Source: CAYRWM01 sp964428055 (GTDB taxonomy: Bacteria; Bacillota; Clostridia; Christensenellales; Christensenellaceae). From it: a stretch of 64,000 nt of DNA. Location: positions 1 to 64,000 of the forward strand of contig CAYRWM010000005.1 in assembly GCA_964428055.1 (NCBI GenBank). The letters run 5' to 3'. Positions within the stretch are counted from its first letter, which is position 1. Each line of letters begins with the position of its first letter. Both the position numbers and the translations under genes were made by a program. The notes beneath the pieces are model-generated. The model was not told the DNA's origin. It searched no databases and saw only the letters and a program-made list of their open reading frames with translations. Positions 9,632 to 17,997 of this stretch are shown piece by piece.

Positions 9632-10522
9632 ATGAGACCTGATATTCCCTTCAAAGAGAATGAACCTATGGACCGCCACTGTACTTTCCGTACAGGCGGC
9701 CCTGCGGATATATTCTTTGAACCGGGGTCCGAGGATGAACTCGTTTCCGTCCTTAAGCATCTCGGTTCTTCAGGCATACCCTTTGTAATAGTAGGAAGAG
9801 GCAGCAATATCCTCGTATCGGATGACGGATACAGGGGAGCTGTCATACATCTGGGCGAAAAGCTCTCCGAGATTTACCTTGATGAAAGCGGCCGTATATA
9901 TGCGGCCTGCGGAGCGACTCTCGCTCAGCTCTCGTCATTCGCTGCAAAGAACGACCTTAAGGGGCTCGAATTCGCATACGGCATACCCGGTACGGTAGGA
10001 GGCGGTGTGCTTATGAACGCAGGCGCTTACGGCGGCGAGATAAAAGATACGATCTTAAGCGCGAGAGTGATGGGGCATGATCTCACTATCAGAGAAGTTA
10101 AAAAGGATGACATGGATCTTTCATACAGGCACTCGGCTTTCCAGGAAAGCGGGGATATAATTCTCTCAGCCGTATTCGCTCCCGAGAAGGGCTCCGGGGA
10201 GGAATCCGAAGCGCTCATGAAAGAACTCAATGCCAGAAGGGCTGAAAAGCAGCCCTTAAACTACCCGAGCGCTGGTTCAACGTTCAAGCGACCTGAAGGC
10301 AACTATGCCGGCACGCTCATACAGGAGTGCGGTCTTAAAGGGTATACCATAGGCGGCGCGCAGGTTTCGGAAAAGCACGCCGGGTTTATAATAAACACAG
10401 GAAGTGCCACATCATCAGATATCTACAGTCTGATCAGGTACGTGCGCACTACGGTAAAAGACAAAACGGGTTACGACCTTGTACCCGAAGTACGTTTTCT
10501 CGGAGATTTTGACAAAGCATGA
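9632..10522 (+). CDS. murB: UDP-N-acetylenolpyruvoylglucosamine reductase
   Basis: MurB reduces the enolpyruvyl group of UDP-GlcNAc-enolpyruvate with NADPH and FAD, giving UDP-MurNAc for peptidoglycan. In 296 residues it has the FAD-binding segments HCTFRTGG, VGRGSNILV and IPGTVGGGVLMNAGAYGGE. The C-terminal part has PSAGSTFKRP, carrying the catalytic serine of the short type II enzymes, and ends with LVPEVRFLG. A GAGGA ribosome binding site precedes the ATG. Its stop overlaps the next start by 4 nt (ATGA), so translational coupling with the PHP gene is likely. Confidence 0.95.
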   Translation: MRPDIPFKENEPMDRHCTFRTGGPADIFFEPGSEDELVSVLKHLGSSGIPFVIVGRGSNILVSDDGYRGAVIHLGEKLSEIYLDESGRIYAACGATLAQLSSFAAKNDLKGLEFAYGIPGTVGGGVLMNAGAYGGEIKDTILSARVMGHDLTIREVKKDDMDLSYRHSAFQESGDIILSAVFAPEKGSGEESEALMKELNARRAEKQPLNYPSAGSTFKRPEGNYAGTLIQECGLKGYTIGGAQVSEKHAGFIINTGSATSSDIYSLIRYVRTTVKDKTGYDLVPEVRFLGDFDKA

Positions 10523-11229
10523 AGATCACATCAGACCTGCACACGCATACAGTTCACAGTCACGGCACGGGAAGTGTGGATGACAACGTGAGAGCCGCAA
10601 TAGAAAAAGGCCTTAAAGAAATAGCTATAGCCGACCACTCAGTAGGACACCTCGCATACGGTGTGCGTGACGTGGAAGCATACCTTCGCGCCATCGATGA
10701 AGCAAAAAAGACTTATGCGGACAAGATAAAAGTAAAGAGCGCACTTGAGCTCAACATACTTAACGAAGACGGACTGCTTGATATACCGAAGGGATATGAG
10801 AACAGCTTTGACTATCTCGCATTCGGTTTTCACAAGTTCGCCGGCTTTACGGGCTTTGCGAACAAACTTCGCATGTATCTGCCCAAATCCGAATCCAAAA
10901 AAGCGGTGGACAGAAACACGCGCGCTTACATAAACGCGATAGAGAGATATAAGATAGATTTCGTGACTCACCCCGGTTACGGCCTCCCCATAGATAAGCT
11001 CAGGGTCGCCGAAGCGGCGGTAAAGAGAGGCACGAGACTGGAGATAAACAACAAACATCCGGAATTCACTGAAGAAGAACTCAAAAGCTGCATGGAGCTG
11101 GGTGTCCTGTTCACGATCAACAGCGACGCTCACAGTCCCGAAAAAGTCGGCATACTGGATAATGCCCTGGCAAAGGCATTGTCAGCGGGTGTGCCGGCAT
11201 CGATGATACTCAATGCGGAGGAAAACTGA
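10519..11229 (+). CDS. PHP-domain phosphoesterase (YcdX/histidinol-phosphatase-like)
   Basis: This is a 236-residue stand-alone PHP metal-dependent hydrolase. The metal-binding motifs are visible: DLHTHTVHSHG near the N-terminus, IADHS, ALELNIL, FVTHPGYG and TINSDAHSPEKVG near the end. The fold binds three divalent metals and cleaves phosphomonoesters. The family name histidinol phosphatase is not supported here because no histidine-biosynthesis gene is nearby. The start overlaps the murB stop (ATGA). The position between murB and rapZ is seen in other Clostridia (from memory), but the substrate is unknown. Confidence 0.85.
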   Translation: MKITSDLHTHTVHSHGTGSVDDNVRAAIEKGLKEIAIADHSVGHLAYGVRDVEAYLRAIDEAKKTYADKIKVKSALELNILNEDGLLDIPKGYENSFDYLAFGFHKFAGFTGFANKLRMYLPKSESKKAVDRNTRAYINAIERYKIDFVTHPGYGLPIDKLRVAEAAVKRGTRLEINNKHPEFTEEELKSCMELGVLFTINSDAHSPEKVGILDNALAKALSAGVPASMILNAEEN

Positions 11230-11230
11230 T

Positions 11231-12112
11231 TTGAAATTTGTTCTTGTAACAGGTCTGTCAGGCGCCGGCAGGAGCACGGCATTAAGGAAACTCGAGGATC
11301 TCGGGTATTTCTGTGTTGACAATCTGATGCCCGCCTTAATACCGGCATTCGCAAAATCATGCATGGATGCGGAGGAACCGCTGAAAAGGATAGCAGCGAC
11401 TGTCGACAGCAGACTGGGAGACTGGTTCTCGCAGATCTACGGTGCAATAGACGAACTTAAGAATATGCCGGGAGTTGATCTCAACATACTCTTTATGGAT
11501 GCCGCCGACGACATACTTGTCAGGCGTTTCAAGTCAACGAGGAGACCGCATCCGGTATCCCACTCCGGAGAGATAACCGAGAGTATACATTCCGAGAGAA
11601 GACAGCTCCAGCAGATAAAGGACATGGCAAGCCGCGTCATAGATACGTCCTACTGCTCCATTATGAAACTGAGCAGCATCATAACGTCCTACTACAGCGA
11701 GGACACGGACAGCGACGACACGCTCATATCGGTCATATCCTTCGGATACAAGAGAGGTATCCCTCTCGATGCCGATATGGTTTTTGACACGAGATTTCTC
11801 CCGAATCCTTTCTACGTTGACGAACTGAGGCCCCTGTCCGGCCAGAGCGCTGAGGTCAGGAAATATGTGTTCTCGCAGGAAGGCGCCAATGAATTCATAG
11901 AAAAACTCGTAGATATGGTCTGCTTCACGCTCCCCATGTTCTTCGATCAGGATAAAAAACATCTCATAATAGGTATCGGCTGCACCGGCGGCATGCACAG
12001 GAGCGTCGCCGTTGCTGAAAGGCTCGCCGCCGAGCTTAAAAAGAGGCACAAGAATGTATATCTCGAGCACAGGGATATGAAACTGGAGAAAAACACTTCA
12101 ACGGAGGCATAA
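11231..12112 (+). CDS. rapZ: RapZ/YvcJ family nucleotide-binding protein
   Basis: This 293-residue protein is of the RapZ family, which in E. coli binds GlmZ/GlmY RNAs and senses glucosamine 6-phosphate, and in Bacillus (YvcJ) hydrolyses nucleotides. The TTG at 11231 is chosen: GGAGG (11217-11221) sits 9 nt before it, and it gives MKFVLVTG, the usual family start. An ATG at 11213 has no ribosome binding site. The P-loop reads GLSGAGRST, with Arg in the Lys position. DLGYFCVDNL, the RNA-binding-type tail and GIGCTGGMHRSV near the C-terminus are intact. It lies 6 bp before whiA. Confidence 0.92.
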   Translation: MKFVLVTGLSGAGRSTALRKLEDLGYFCVDNLMPALIPAFAKSCMDAEEPLKRIAATVDSRLGDWFSQIYGAIDELKNMPGVDLNILFMDAADDILVRRFKSTRRPHPVSHSGEITESIHSERRQLQQIKDMASRVIDTSYCSIMKLSSIITSYYSEDTDSDDTLISVISFGYKRGIPLDADMVFDTRFLPNPFYVDELRPLSGQSAEVRKYVFSQEGANEFIEKLVDMVCFTLPMFFDQDKKHLIIGIGCTGGMHRSVAVAERLAAELKKRHKNVYLEHRDMKLEKNTSTEA

Positions 12113-12118
12113 AAGGTT

Positions 12119-13051
12119 ATGTCTTTTGCGTCCAGCGTTAAAGAAGAGATATCCAGAACAGATATCGGCAGCATAGAGGAAGCATCTCCCCTGCTTTACG
12201 CGGTCTTTTCTTCTATTGGCGTAGTGGGTCTGTCTTCCGCAGGCATGCAGCTCAAGGTCAGTTTTGAGAACAGGCCCGCCGCAAGATGCATATGCGTACT
12301 CCTGGAAAGATCCTTCGGCGAGAAATGCGGCATCGCAGTAAAGAACAGCAACCTCAACGGGAAAAAGATATACGAACTCACACTTGAGGGAAGAGAAAAG
12401 GTCATGGGGCTTCTGAGCAGTCTTGGATTCGAGGAGGGTTCCATATTCCTTTCGCACACACCTGACAAAGCCCTTTTCGATGATGACAGCAAACGGATCG
12501 GTTTCTTAAAGGGTCTGTTCCTTTCATGCGGTACGGTGAGTCATCCGAGGAAAAACTATCAGGCAGAGTTCGTTCTGCAGTCAAAGGAATTTGCGGACTG
12601 GGTCAGGGATATTATGCTCTCGCTCGGACTTCAGGTAAAAAGCATTTTAAGAAAAAAAGATTATGTGCTATACTTGAAGGGAGGAGACAATGTCTCCGCA
12701 ATGCTTTCACTTCTCGGAGCATACACATCGCTCCTTGAGTTCGAAAATGTCAGAGCATATAAAGACATCAGAAATAACACAAACCGTGCGGCAAACTGCG
12801 AACTGGCAAACTTTACAAAAACATACGGAAGCGCCCAGAGATATCTGGAGATGATAGATCTGATAGATGAGACGGTAGGACTCTCATCATTGTCTGAAAC
12901 GCTGGTCGAAGCAGCGGAACTGAGACGTGAGTATCCCGAATCCTCGCTGAGCGAGCTCTCGGAGATTTCAGGAATATCAAAATCAGCATTAAATCACAGG
13001 ATGCGTAAGATAAAACAGATAGCAACAGGCATTAAGGAGGAAACCAGATGA
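12119..13051 (+). CDS. whiA: WhiA-family DNA-binding protein
   Basis: This is a 310-residue protein with the WhiA architecture. A LAGLIDADG-endonuclease-like N-terminal part (MSFASSVKEEIS, KRIGFLKGLFLSCGTV) occupies about 1-215. A helix-turn-helix WhiA C-terminal domain covers about 220-305 (NRAANCELANFTKT, SLSELSEISGISKSALNHRMRKI). In Bacillus, WhiA affects cell division and chromosome segregation; in Streptomyces it is a sporulation regulator. Its stop overlaps the next start by 4 nt. In Bacillus the order is yvcJ-yvcK-whiA-crh; here rapZ is followed directly by whiA. Confidence 0.93.
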   Translation: MSFASSVKEEISRTDIGSIEEASPLLYAVFSSIGVVGLSSAGMQLKVSFENRPAARCICVLLERSFGEKCGIAVKNSNLNGKKIYELTLEGREKVMGLLSSLGFEEGSIFLSHTPDKALFDDDSKRIGFLKGLFLSCGTVSHPRKNYQAEFVLQSKEFADWVRDIMLSLGLQVKSILRKKDYVLYLKGGDNVSAMLSLLGAYTSLLEFENVRAYKDIRNNTNRAANCELANFTKTYGSAQRYLEMIDLIDETVGLSSLSETLVEAAELRREYPESSLSELSEISGISKSALNHRMRKIKQIATGIKEETR

Positions 13052-13311
13052 TATACAAGGAGATCGTTATCAAGAACAGCGAAGGTCTTAAGGCTAAAGC
13101 AGCCGCGAACTTTGTTCAGGTGGCAAATCAGTTCGATTCGCAGATACTCATAGAGTTCACCAATAAAAAGATAAACGCAAAAAGTATAATGGGCCTGCTC
13201 TCACTAGGTGTCAAACAGAACGAATCGATATATGTCTTTGCAAACGGCAACGATGAGACAGAAGCTGTGGAAGCGCTCGCTGAACTGGCTGAAAAGAACT
13301 TCGGTGAGTGA
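13048..13311 (+). CDS. Crh-like HPr paralogue lacking the catalytic histidine
   Basis: This 87-residue protein has the HPr fold and length. In HPr, His15 in the G-I-H-A-R-P-A segment accepts phosphate from enzyme I. Here residues 13-19 are GLKAKAA, so His15 is Lys, Arg17 is Lys and Pro18 is Ala. The regulatory site is intact: Ser46 lies in AKSIMGLLSLGV. This is the pattern of Bacillus Crh, which has Gln15, so PTS transfer should be impossible while HprK phosphorylation at Ser46 is possible. hprK is five genes upstream in the same run. The ATGA overlap with whiA couples the two. A terminator follows. Confidence 0.88.
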   Translation: MIYKEIVIKNSEGLKAKAAANFVQVANQFDSQILIEFTNKKINAKSIMGLLSLGVKQNESIYVFANGNDETEAVEALAELAEKNFGE

Positions 13312-13342
13312 TGATGTTTTAATTATCAGTACAGAAAACCAA

Positions 13343-13377
13343 GGGGATCCTCCGGCAGAGAGGATCCCCTTTTATTT
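13343..13377 (+). terminator. intrinsic terminator after the hprK-crh operon
   Basis: A perfect 10-bp stem (GGGGATCCTC, 13343-13352, with GAGGATCCCC, 13360-13369) has a 7-nt loop and is followed by TTTTATTT. It separates the plus-strand operon from the convergent lipoprotein gene. Confidence 0.9.
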
Positions 13378-13402
13378 CATCAGTTTTACGTAAATACTGT
13401 CA

Positions 13403-14788
13403 TCAGTATGACGGATCTATCTTCTTGGCTTCAGGATTATTAAGAAGATAACTGAACATGTCATTATCTACGGCTTTCAGGAAATCATCCAGACCTTCCA
13501 GCTCGTAGTAGTCGTCCCTTATCTCCACATACTTCCCGTGCATTGAAAGATATGTGCTGCTCTCTACCGTCTGATCATCTCCGCTGAAAGCAAAATTGAT
13601 GTGCCACATCTGTCCTTCGGGATCATCTGCCTCTTTGCCGACCGTTACTTTCTTAAGCGCTTCCATGAGCGACTCTATCTCAGCCCTGTCGGATGTATCC
13701 AGTCTCCCGACTTCCTGGTTCCAGTCTATATATGCCGTAATATAATCAACACAGTCAGGTGCTCCTTCACTCATCAGATGCGTCATATATGCAGCGTCAA
13801 GCACCGGCATGCCTTCGGTTATGCTGACAGAATCTTCATACTCTTCCGACTTCGCATCAAGTTCGTCCCAGTATTCATCCCAGTCGTCTTCATACCTTAC
13901 TCCGTCTATTTCAAAGAGGCCGGCGGCGCCTTCGATCGAGTACCTGCCGTACATTCCCTCCAGAAGTCCGTTCTGAATGGAGAAATAGAAGAGCGGCTCA
14001 CCGTCCTTGTCACGGGCGGTAAAATATGTGTAAGTCTCCGTTGACACGACCTCGTCTTTGAGTCCCGTGACCTTTACCGACTCAACCGCCTTTTTGAACT
14101 GATCTACCGAAGCGCTGTCTGTTATAGTCTGAGCAGGCTCGCCGTATTCGCAGTGGTTTACACCGACCACGAAAGATGCGATATCATCTGTGGAAAACGG
14201 AGTCTCTTCGCCCTTTTCACGCGCAAGATACTCAAGGAGCGGTTCGGGATATGAGTGTTCAAGCGGATCCTTGAACTCAGGAACGGGAGCGTCTATCTCG
14301 GGCTCATTTTTCTCCTCTGTGGTCTCGGAGTCGAAATCCTCCTCTGTTTCGGATACGGTATACTCGCCGTCCACAAAGTTTATCTCCCATATGTTTGACC
14401 AGGGGATATCCGTAATGGCCGAATCCCTGCTCACTTCAGGCTGAACCTTGATACGGTATCTTACTGTATCGGTATATACACCCTGGAGCATCACTATGAC
14501 TGTTTCGGGAGTATCGCTGTATACGCCCTTGGTGGAGCGTATCGCAAAATCCTCACCGGTGAAAGTATCTTTGCCCTCCGCGAACAAAGCGACCTCATAA
14601 CCCGTGGCATCGGGGAACTTGTCCCATGTGAGCCGGAACTCGGGTTTGCCGTTGCCGGCATCCCCGAGACATTCGGGTTCATTCATCTTAAAAGAATCAA
14701 CTGTATCCGCACCGGCGGAAGGTGTGCATGAGATAAGCAGAGTTGCGGTCAGTATGAGTGCGGTGATCATCAATATCATTTTTTTCAT
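13403..14788 (-). CDS. lipoprotein of unknown function
   Basis: I do not recognise a named family for this 461-residue protein. The N-terminus is a lipoprotein signal peptide: MKK, a hydrophobic stretch and the lipobox LISC, with lipidated Cys21. Residues about 35-145 look like a fibronectin-III-type beta domain (FRLTWDKFPDATGYEVALF, RYRIKVQPE). An acidic linker rich in Glu/Thr follows (about 147-170). The remaining 290 residues appear globular and mixed alpha/beta, with repeated aromatic-acidic patches. It should be anchored on the outer face of the membrane. It is 24 bp upstream-side of uvrC's stop and reads with it; the functional link is unclear. Confidence 0.8.
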   Translation of the reverse strand: MKKMILMITALILTATLLISCTPSAGADTVDSFKMNEPECLGDAGNGKPEFRLTWDKFPDATGYEVALFAEGKDTFTGEDFAIRSTKGVYSDTPETVIVMLQGVYTDTVRYRIKVQPEVSRDSAITDIPWSNIWEINFVDGEYTVSETEEDFDSETTEEKNEPEIDAPVPEFKDPLEHSYPEPLLEYLAREKGEETPFSTDDIASFVVGVNHCEYGEPAQTITDSASVDQFKKAVESVKVTGLKDEVVSTETYTYFTARDKDGEPLFYFSIQNGLLEGMYGRYSIEGAAGLFEIDGVRYEDDWDEYWDELDAKSEEYEDSVSITEGMPVLDAAYMTHLMSEGAPDCVDYITAYIDWNQEVGRLDTSDRAEIESLMEALKKVTVGKEADDPEGQMWHINFAFSGDDQTVESSTYLSMHGKYVEIRDDYYELEGLDDFLKAVDNDMFSYLLNNPEAKKIDPSY

Positions 14789-14812
14789 CGGAGTTTACCT
14801 CTTAACTTAAGA

Positions 14813-16630
14813 TTATTTGAGCTCTGTATGAAATGCTATATATACCGATTCGGCAACTTTTTCGGGTATGCCCTTTACCGATTTCAGTTCTTCGAGTTCC
14901 GCATTCTCGATCCCCTTCAGTGATCCGAAAGCCTTAAGCAGTATCTTTTTCCTTTCAGCCCCTACTCCGGGCACTGCGTCTATCCTGCTGCGGCCGTATC
15001 TCTTTTCACGGAGCGACCTGTGGAACGTTATAGCGAACCTGTGAGCTTCATCTCTTATACATATAACAATCCTTAAGGCCAAACTCCTTCTTTTTAAAAC
15101 TACTGGATCGCTTTTTCCGGGGAGGAACAGTTCCTCTTCCCGCTTTGCGAGTCCGCAAATATCTATTGTATCCTCTATCCCGAGTTCTTTTAAGACAGCA
15201 TATGCCGAGCTGAGCTGTCCTTTTCCGCCGTCGACTATTATGAGATCGGGAAGAGACTCAAATCCCTCGCTCGCTTCCATGGCCCGTCTTAAGCGCCGTC
15301 CTATGACCTCAGCCATGGACGCGAAATCATTGGCTCCCTCAACCGTCTTTATCTTGAACTTTCTGTATTCCTTTCGTTTAGGCTCACCGTCGATCATAAC
15401 GACCATTGATGCAACGCTGTCCGTACCCTGTGTATTTGAGATATCATAGCACTCTATACGGTGAGGATAATCACGGAGTCCCAGAGCTTCCTTAAGCTCA
15501 TTAAGACCTTTTGCTCTCCTGCCGCTCTCGTTCTCTTTAAGGCGTATCGCATCCGCCGCGTTCTTATCGGCCAGAAGTGCGAGTTTTCTGTTCTCTCCTC
15601 TTTTAGGACAGACAACGGATACCCTGCCGCCGCGTTTTTCGGACAGCCACTCTTCAATCAGTGTCCTTCCTTCGATCTCCTTGGATATGTATATATTTCT
15701 CGGGATATTTACCTTGTCGCTGTAGTACTGGACTATAAAGTTCTCCAGGACCTCATCTTCGCTGTCGCTGGGACTGAGCGTGAACTTTTCCGTATAGCTA
15801 AGATTGCCGTCCCGGACAAGGAAGGCTTGCACTACGGACCTGTCGCTGCCGCAGGAAACACCGAATACATCCTTGTCAGCGAGCTTCGGCATCCCGGCCT
15901 TCTGCTTGTCTTCGATCTTCTCTATGAGCCTGATCCTGTCGCGCACCTCAGCCGCGCGCTCGTACTCCATAGCCTTTGAGGCCCTGTCCATCTCCCGCTT
16001 AAGGTCAGCCTTGAGCCTGGACTGACCGCTGCCGAGCATAGCTTCGACCTCTCGGACCATCCCGAGATACTTCTCTTCGGATATCCTTCCGGAGCACGGC
16101 GAATAACACCGGCCCATCTGATAATACTGGCACGGTCTCTCGCCCTTTTCCCGGGCTTTTTTTATATTCTTTCTGCAGTTTCGAAGCGGGTAGATCTTGT
16201 ATATGCTCTTTAAGACGTCCCTTATGACAAGCGCGGAAACATACGGCCCGAAATATTTGGCACCGTCGTTTTTTACGCTTCTCACGATCTCCACAATGGG
16301 GTACGGGACAGAATAGTCTATCCTTACATACGGATAGTGCTTGTCATCTTTAAGAAGTATGTTGTAGTAGGGTTTGTGCCTTTTTATGAGATTGCACTCA
16401 AGCACGAGCGCTTCCACTTCGTTATCACATATTATGTACTCGAAATCAGCGATCTGAGAGACCATGGCCGCTACTTTGAGCTCATGCGAACCCATAAAGT
16501 ACTGGCGGACCCTGTTCTTAAGGACCTTTGCCTTGCCGACATATATGATCTCCCCCGCAGCATCATGCATTATGTATACGCCGCTGGAATCGGGGAGCTG
16601 CTTTAACTTGCTCTTAATAACGTCGTTCAT
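14813..16630 (-). CDS. uvrC: UvrABC excinuclease subunit C
   Basis: This 605-residue nuclease makes both incisions around bulky DNA lesions in nucleotide excision repair. Domains in order: GIY-YIG nuclease (GVYIMHDAAGEIIYVGKA, about 18-35), a cysteine cluster (CQYYQMGRCYSPCSG), the UVR/UvrB-binding helices (about 200-235), the RNase H-like C-terminal nuclease (IECYDISNTQGTDSVASMVV, IIVDGGKGQLSSA) and two helix-hairpin-helix motifs at the end (IDAVPGVGAERKKILLKAFGS). The start ATG overlaps the stop of the PBP gene by 1 nt, which suggests coupling to the cell-wall block. Confidence 0.96.
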   Translation of the reverse strand: MNDVIKSKLKQLPDSSGVYIMHDAAGEIIYVGKAKVLKNRVRQYFMGSHELKVAAMVSQIADFEYIICDNEVEALVLECNLIKRHKPYYNILLKDDKHYPYVRIDYSVPYPIVEIVRSVKNDGAKYFGPYVSALVIRDVLKSIYKIYPLRNCRKNIKKAREKGERPCQYYQMGRCYSPCSGRISEEKYLGMVREVEAMLGSGQSRLKADLKREMDRASKAMEYERAAEVRDRIRLIEKIEDKQKAGMPKLADKDVFGVSCGSDRSVVQAFLVRDGNLSYTEKFTLSPSDSEDEVLENFIVQYYSDKVNIPRNIYISKEIEGRTLIEEWLSEKRGGRVSVVCPKRGENRKLALLADKNAADAIRLKENESGRRAKGLNELKEALGLRDYPHRIECYDISNTQGTDSVASMVVMIDGEPKRKEYRKFKIKTVEGANDFASMAEVIGRRLRRAMEASEGFESLPDLIIVDGGKGQLSSAYAVLKELGIEDTIDICGLAKREEELFLPGKSDPVVLKRRSLALRIVICIRDEAHRFAITFHRSLREKRYGRSRIDAVPGVGAERKKILLKAFGSLKGIENAELEELKSVKGIPEKVAESVYIAFHTELK

Positions 16631-17997
16631 CAGTATCCCTTATCGAGCGCATAGGAGAGCGCCTTTTTCGCGAGAGGTGTCGCATACTTCGATCCGTAGC
16701 CTGCACCTTCGAGTATTATGCTGACAGCCAGCGGATGCTGATCGTCATCTATGAAACCTATGAACCATGAATGATTCTTCTTTTCCCCGCCGTCATTGTA
16801 CTCCGCCGTACCGGTCTTGCCGCAGACATCGTATCCGCTTATCTGCGCGTTTGTGGCTGTGCCTTCCTCAACGGTCTTTCTCATGAAATCCCTGACCCTG
16901 TCCGTTATGTCCGAAGGCATACTGGATATGACGTTGACCGAAGGAGCGTATATGGTTCCGTCGATACTCTTAAGAAGCTTCGGCTCCAGCATCCGCCCGT
17001 CGTTAGCTATGGCAGCGGCTATCATGCAGTTCTGCATGGGAGTCACAAGATCCTTGTACTGGCCTATGGCAGCCCAGGCCGTATCCGGAGCGTATGACGA
17101 AAGCTCGTAATGACCGGGATAAAGAGTCATGTCCGTAAATACGAACTCATGGTCGTACATGCCGAGATCCGCCCATCTCTCCAGATCCTCATGACCGAGT
17201 TTCTGTGAAAGCATTGCGAAATACGTATTGCAGGAATTGGCGAAAGCCTCCTCCAGATTCTGAGTGCCGTGATCTTCCACGCACGTTATCTTCTTGCCGT
17301 CTATGTACTCGACGCCCTTGCACTCGTAGGTGAAGTCTATGCCTTTTTCTATGGCTGCAGCGGCGGTCAGCACTTTCATTGTGGAACCGGGAGCGTATCT
17401 TCCCATTGTGGCTCTGTTGACGTACTCAGAACCCTCGGAAGTATCCTTTATTGACTCGGGATCGAAAGCGGGACTGCTCACGCTCGCGAGCACCTCGCCC
17501 GTCTTGTAGTTCATTATGACGGCAGCACCGCGGTAATCCATATTCTCATATATGTATCTGCTGAGATCAGCGTCGATAGTCAGAGTGATATCATTGCCCC
17601 TAAGCTTATCCTCGTCCCTGACGGCATTCTTCATCTTGTTTATAACGCCCTCATCAAATCCGTACAGGTATTTGGAGAATACCGTCTCGGCTCCGAGCGT
17701 AATACCCGACTCATCACCCACCACGTGGCTGACGGCCTTCCTCAACGTCTTGTCGCTGCTGTAATGCCTGTCCGTTCCTTCGGAGTTCGCGAGCACTACA
17801 CCGTTCCTGTCATATATAGTACCGGCCTCAATGGAATCCTTTGCCGCGTTTATCCTGGGATTGTACGGGGTCGCGAACCATGCATCTCCGTAGACTGAGA
17901 CCGAGTATGCCGTATATATTCCCAGTATGGAGAAAAGGACTATGAATATGGCGAGCGTTATCCTGATGTTCAGCTTGACCTTGGGTCTCTTCATCAT
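16630..17997 (-). CDS. class B penicillin-binding protein (PbpA-like transpeptidase)
   Basis: This 455-residue peptidoglycan transpeptidase is anchored by one N-terminal membrane helix (about 12-33). A shortened pedestal domain follows, then the penicillin-binding domain with SxxK (STMK, Ser205-Lys208), SxN (SCN, in AFANSCNTY) and KTG (CGKTGTAE). No PASTA domains are present. The size and position next to a SEDS gene and an FHA gene match the PbpA/RodA pairs of Actinobacteria and Clostridia (known arrangement), so it is probably the partner transpeptidase of the SEDS polymerase at 17994. Its ATG overlaps that gene's stop by 4 nt. Confidence 0.92.
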   Translation of the reverse strand: MMKRPKVKLNIRITLAIFIVLFSILGIYTAYSVSVYGDAWFATPYNPRINAAKDSIEAGTIYDRNGVVLANSEGTDRHYSSDKTLRKAVSHVVGDESGITLGAETVFSKYLYGFDEGVINKMKNAVRDEDKLRGNDITLTIDADLSRYIYENMDYRGAAVIMNYKTGEVLASVSSPAFDPESIKDTSEGSEYVNRATMGRYAPGSTMKVLTAAAAIEKGIDFTYECKGVEYIDGKKITCVEDHGTQNLEEAFANSCNTYFAMLSQKLGHEDLERWADLGMYDHEFVFTDMTLYPGHYELSSYAPDTAWAAIGQYKDLVTPMQNCMIAAAIANDGRMLEPKLLKSIDGTIYAPSVNVISSMPSDITDRVRDFMRKTVEEGTATNAQISGYDVCGKTGTAEYNDGGEKKNHSWFIGFIDDDQHPLAVSIILEGAGYGSKYATPLAKKALSYALDKGY

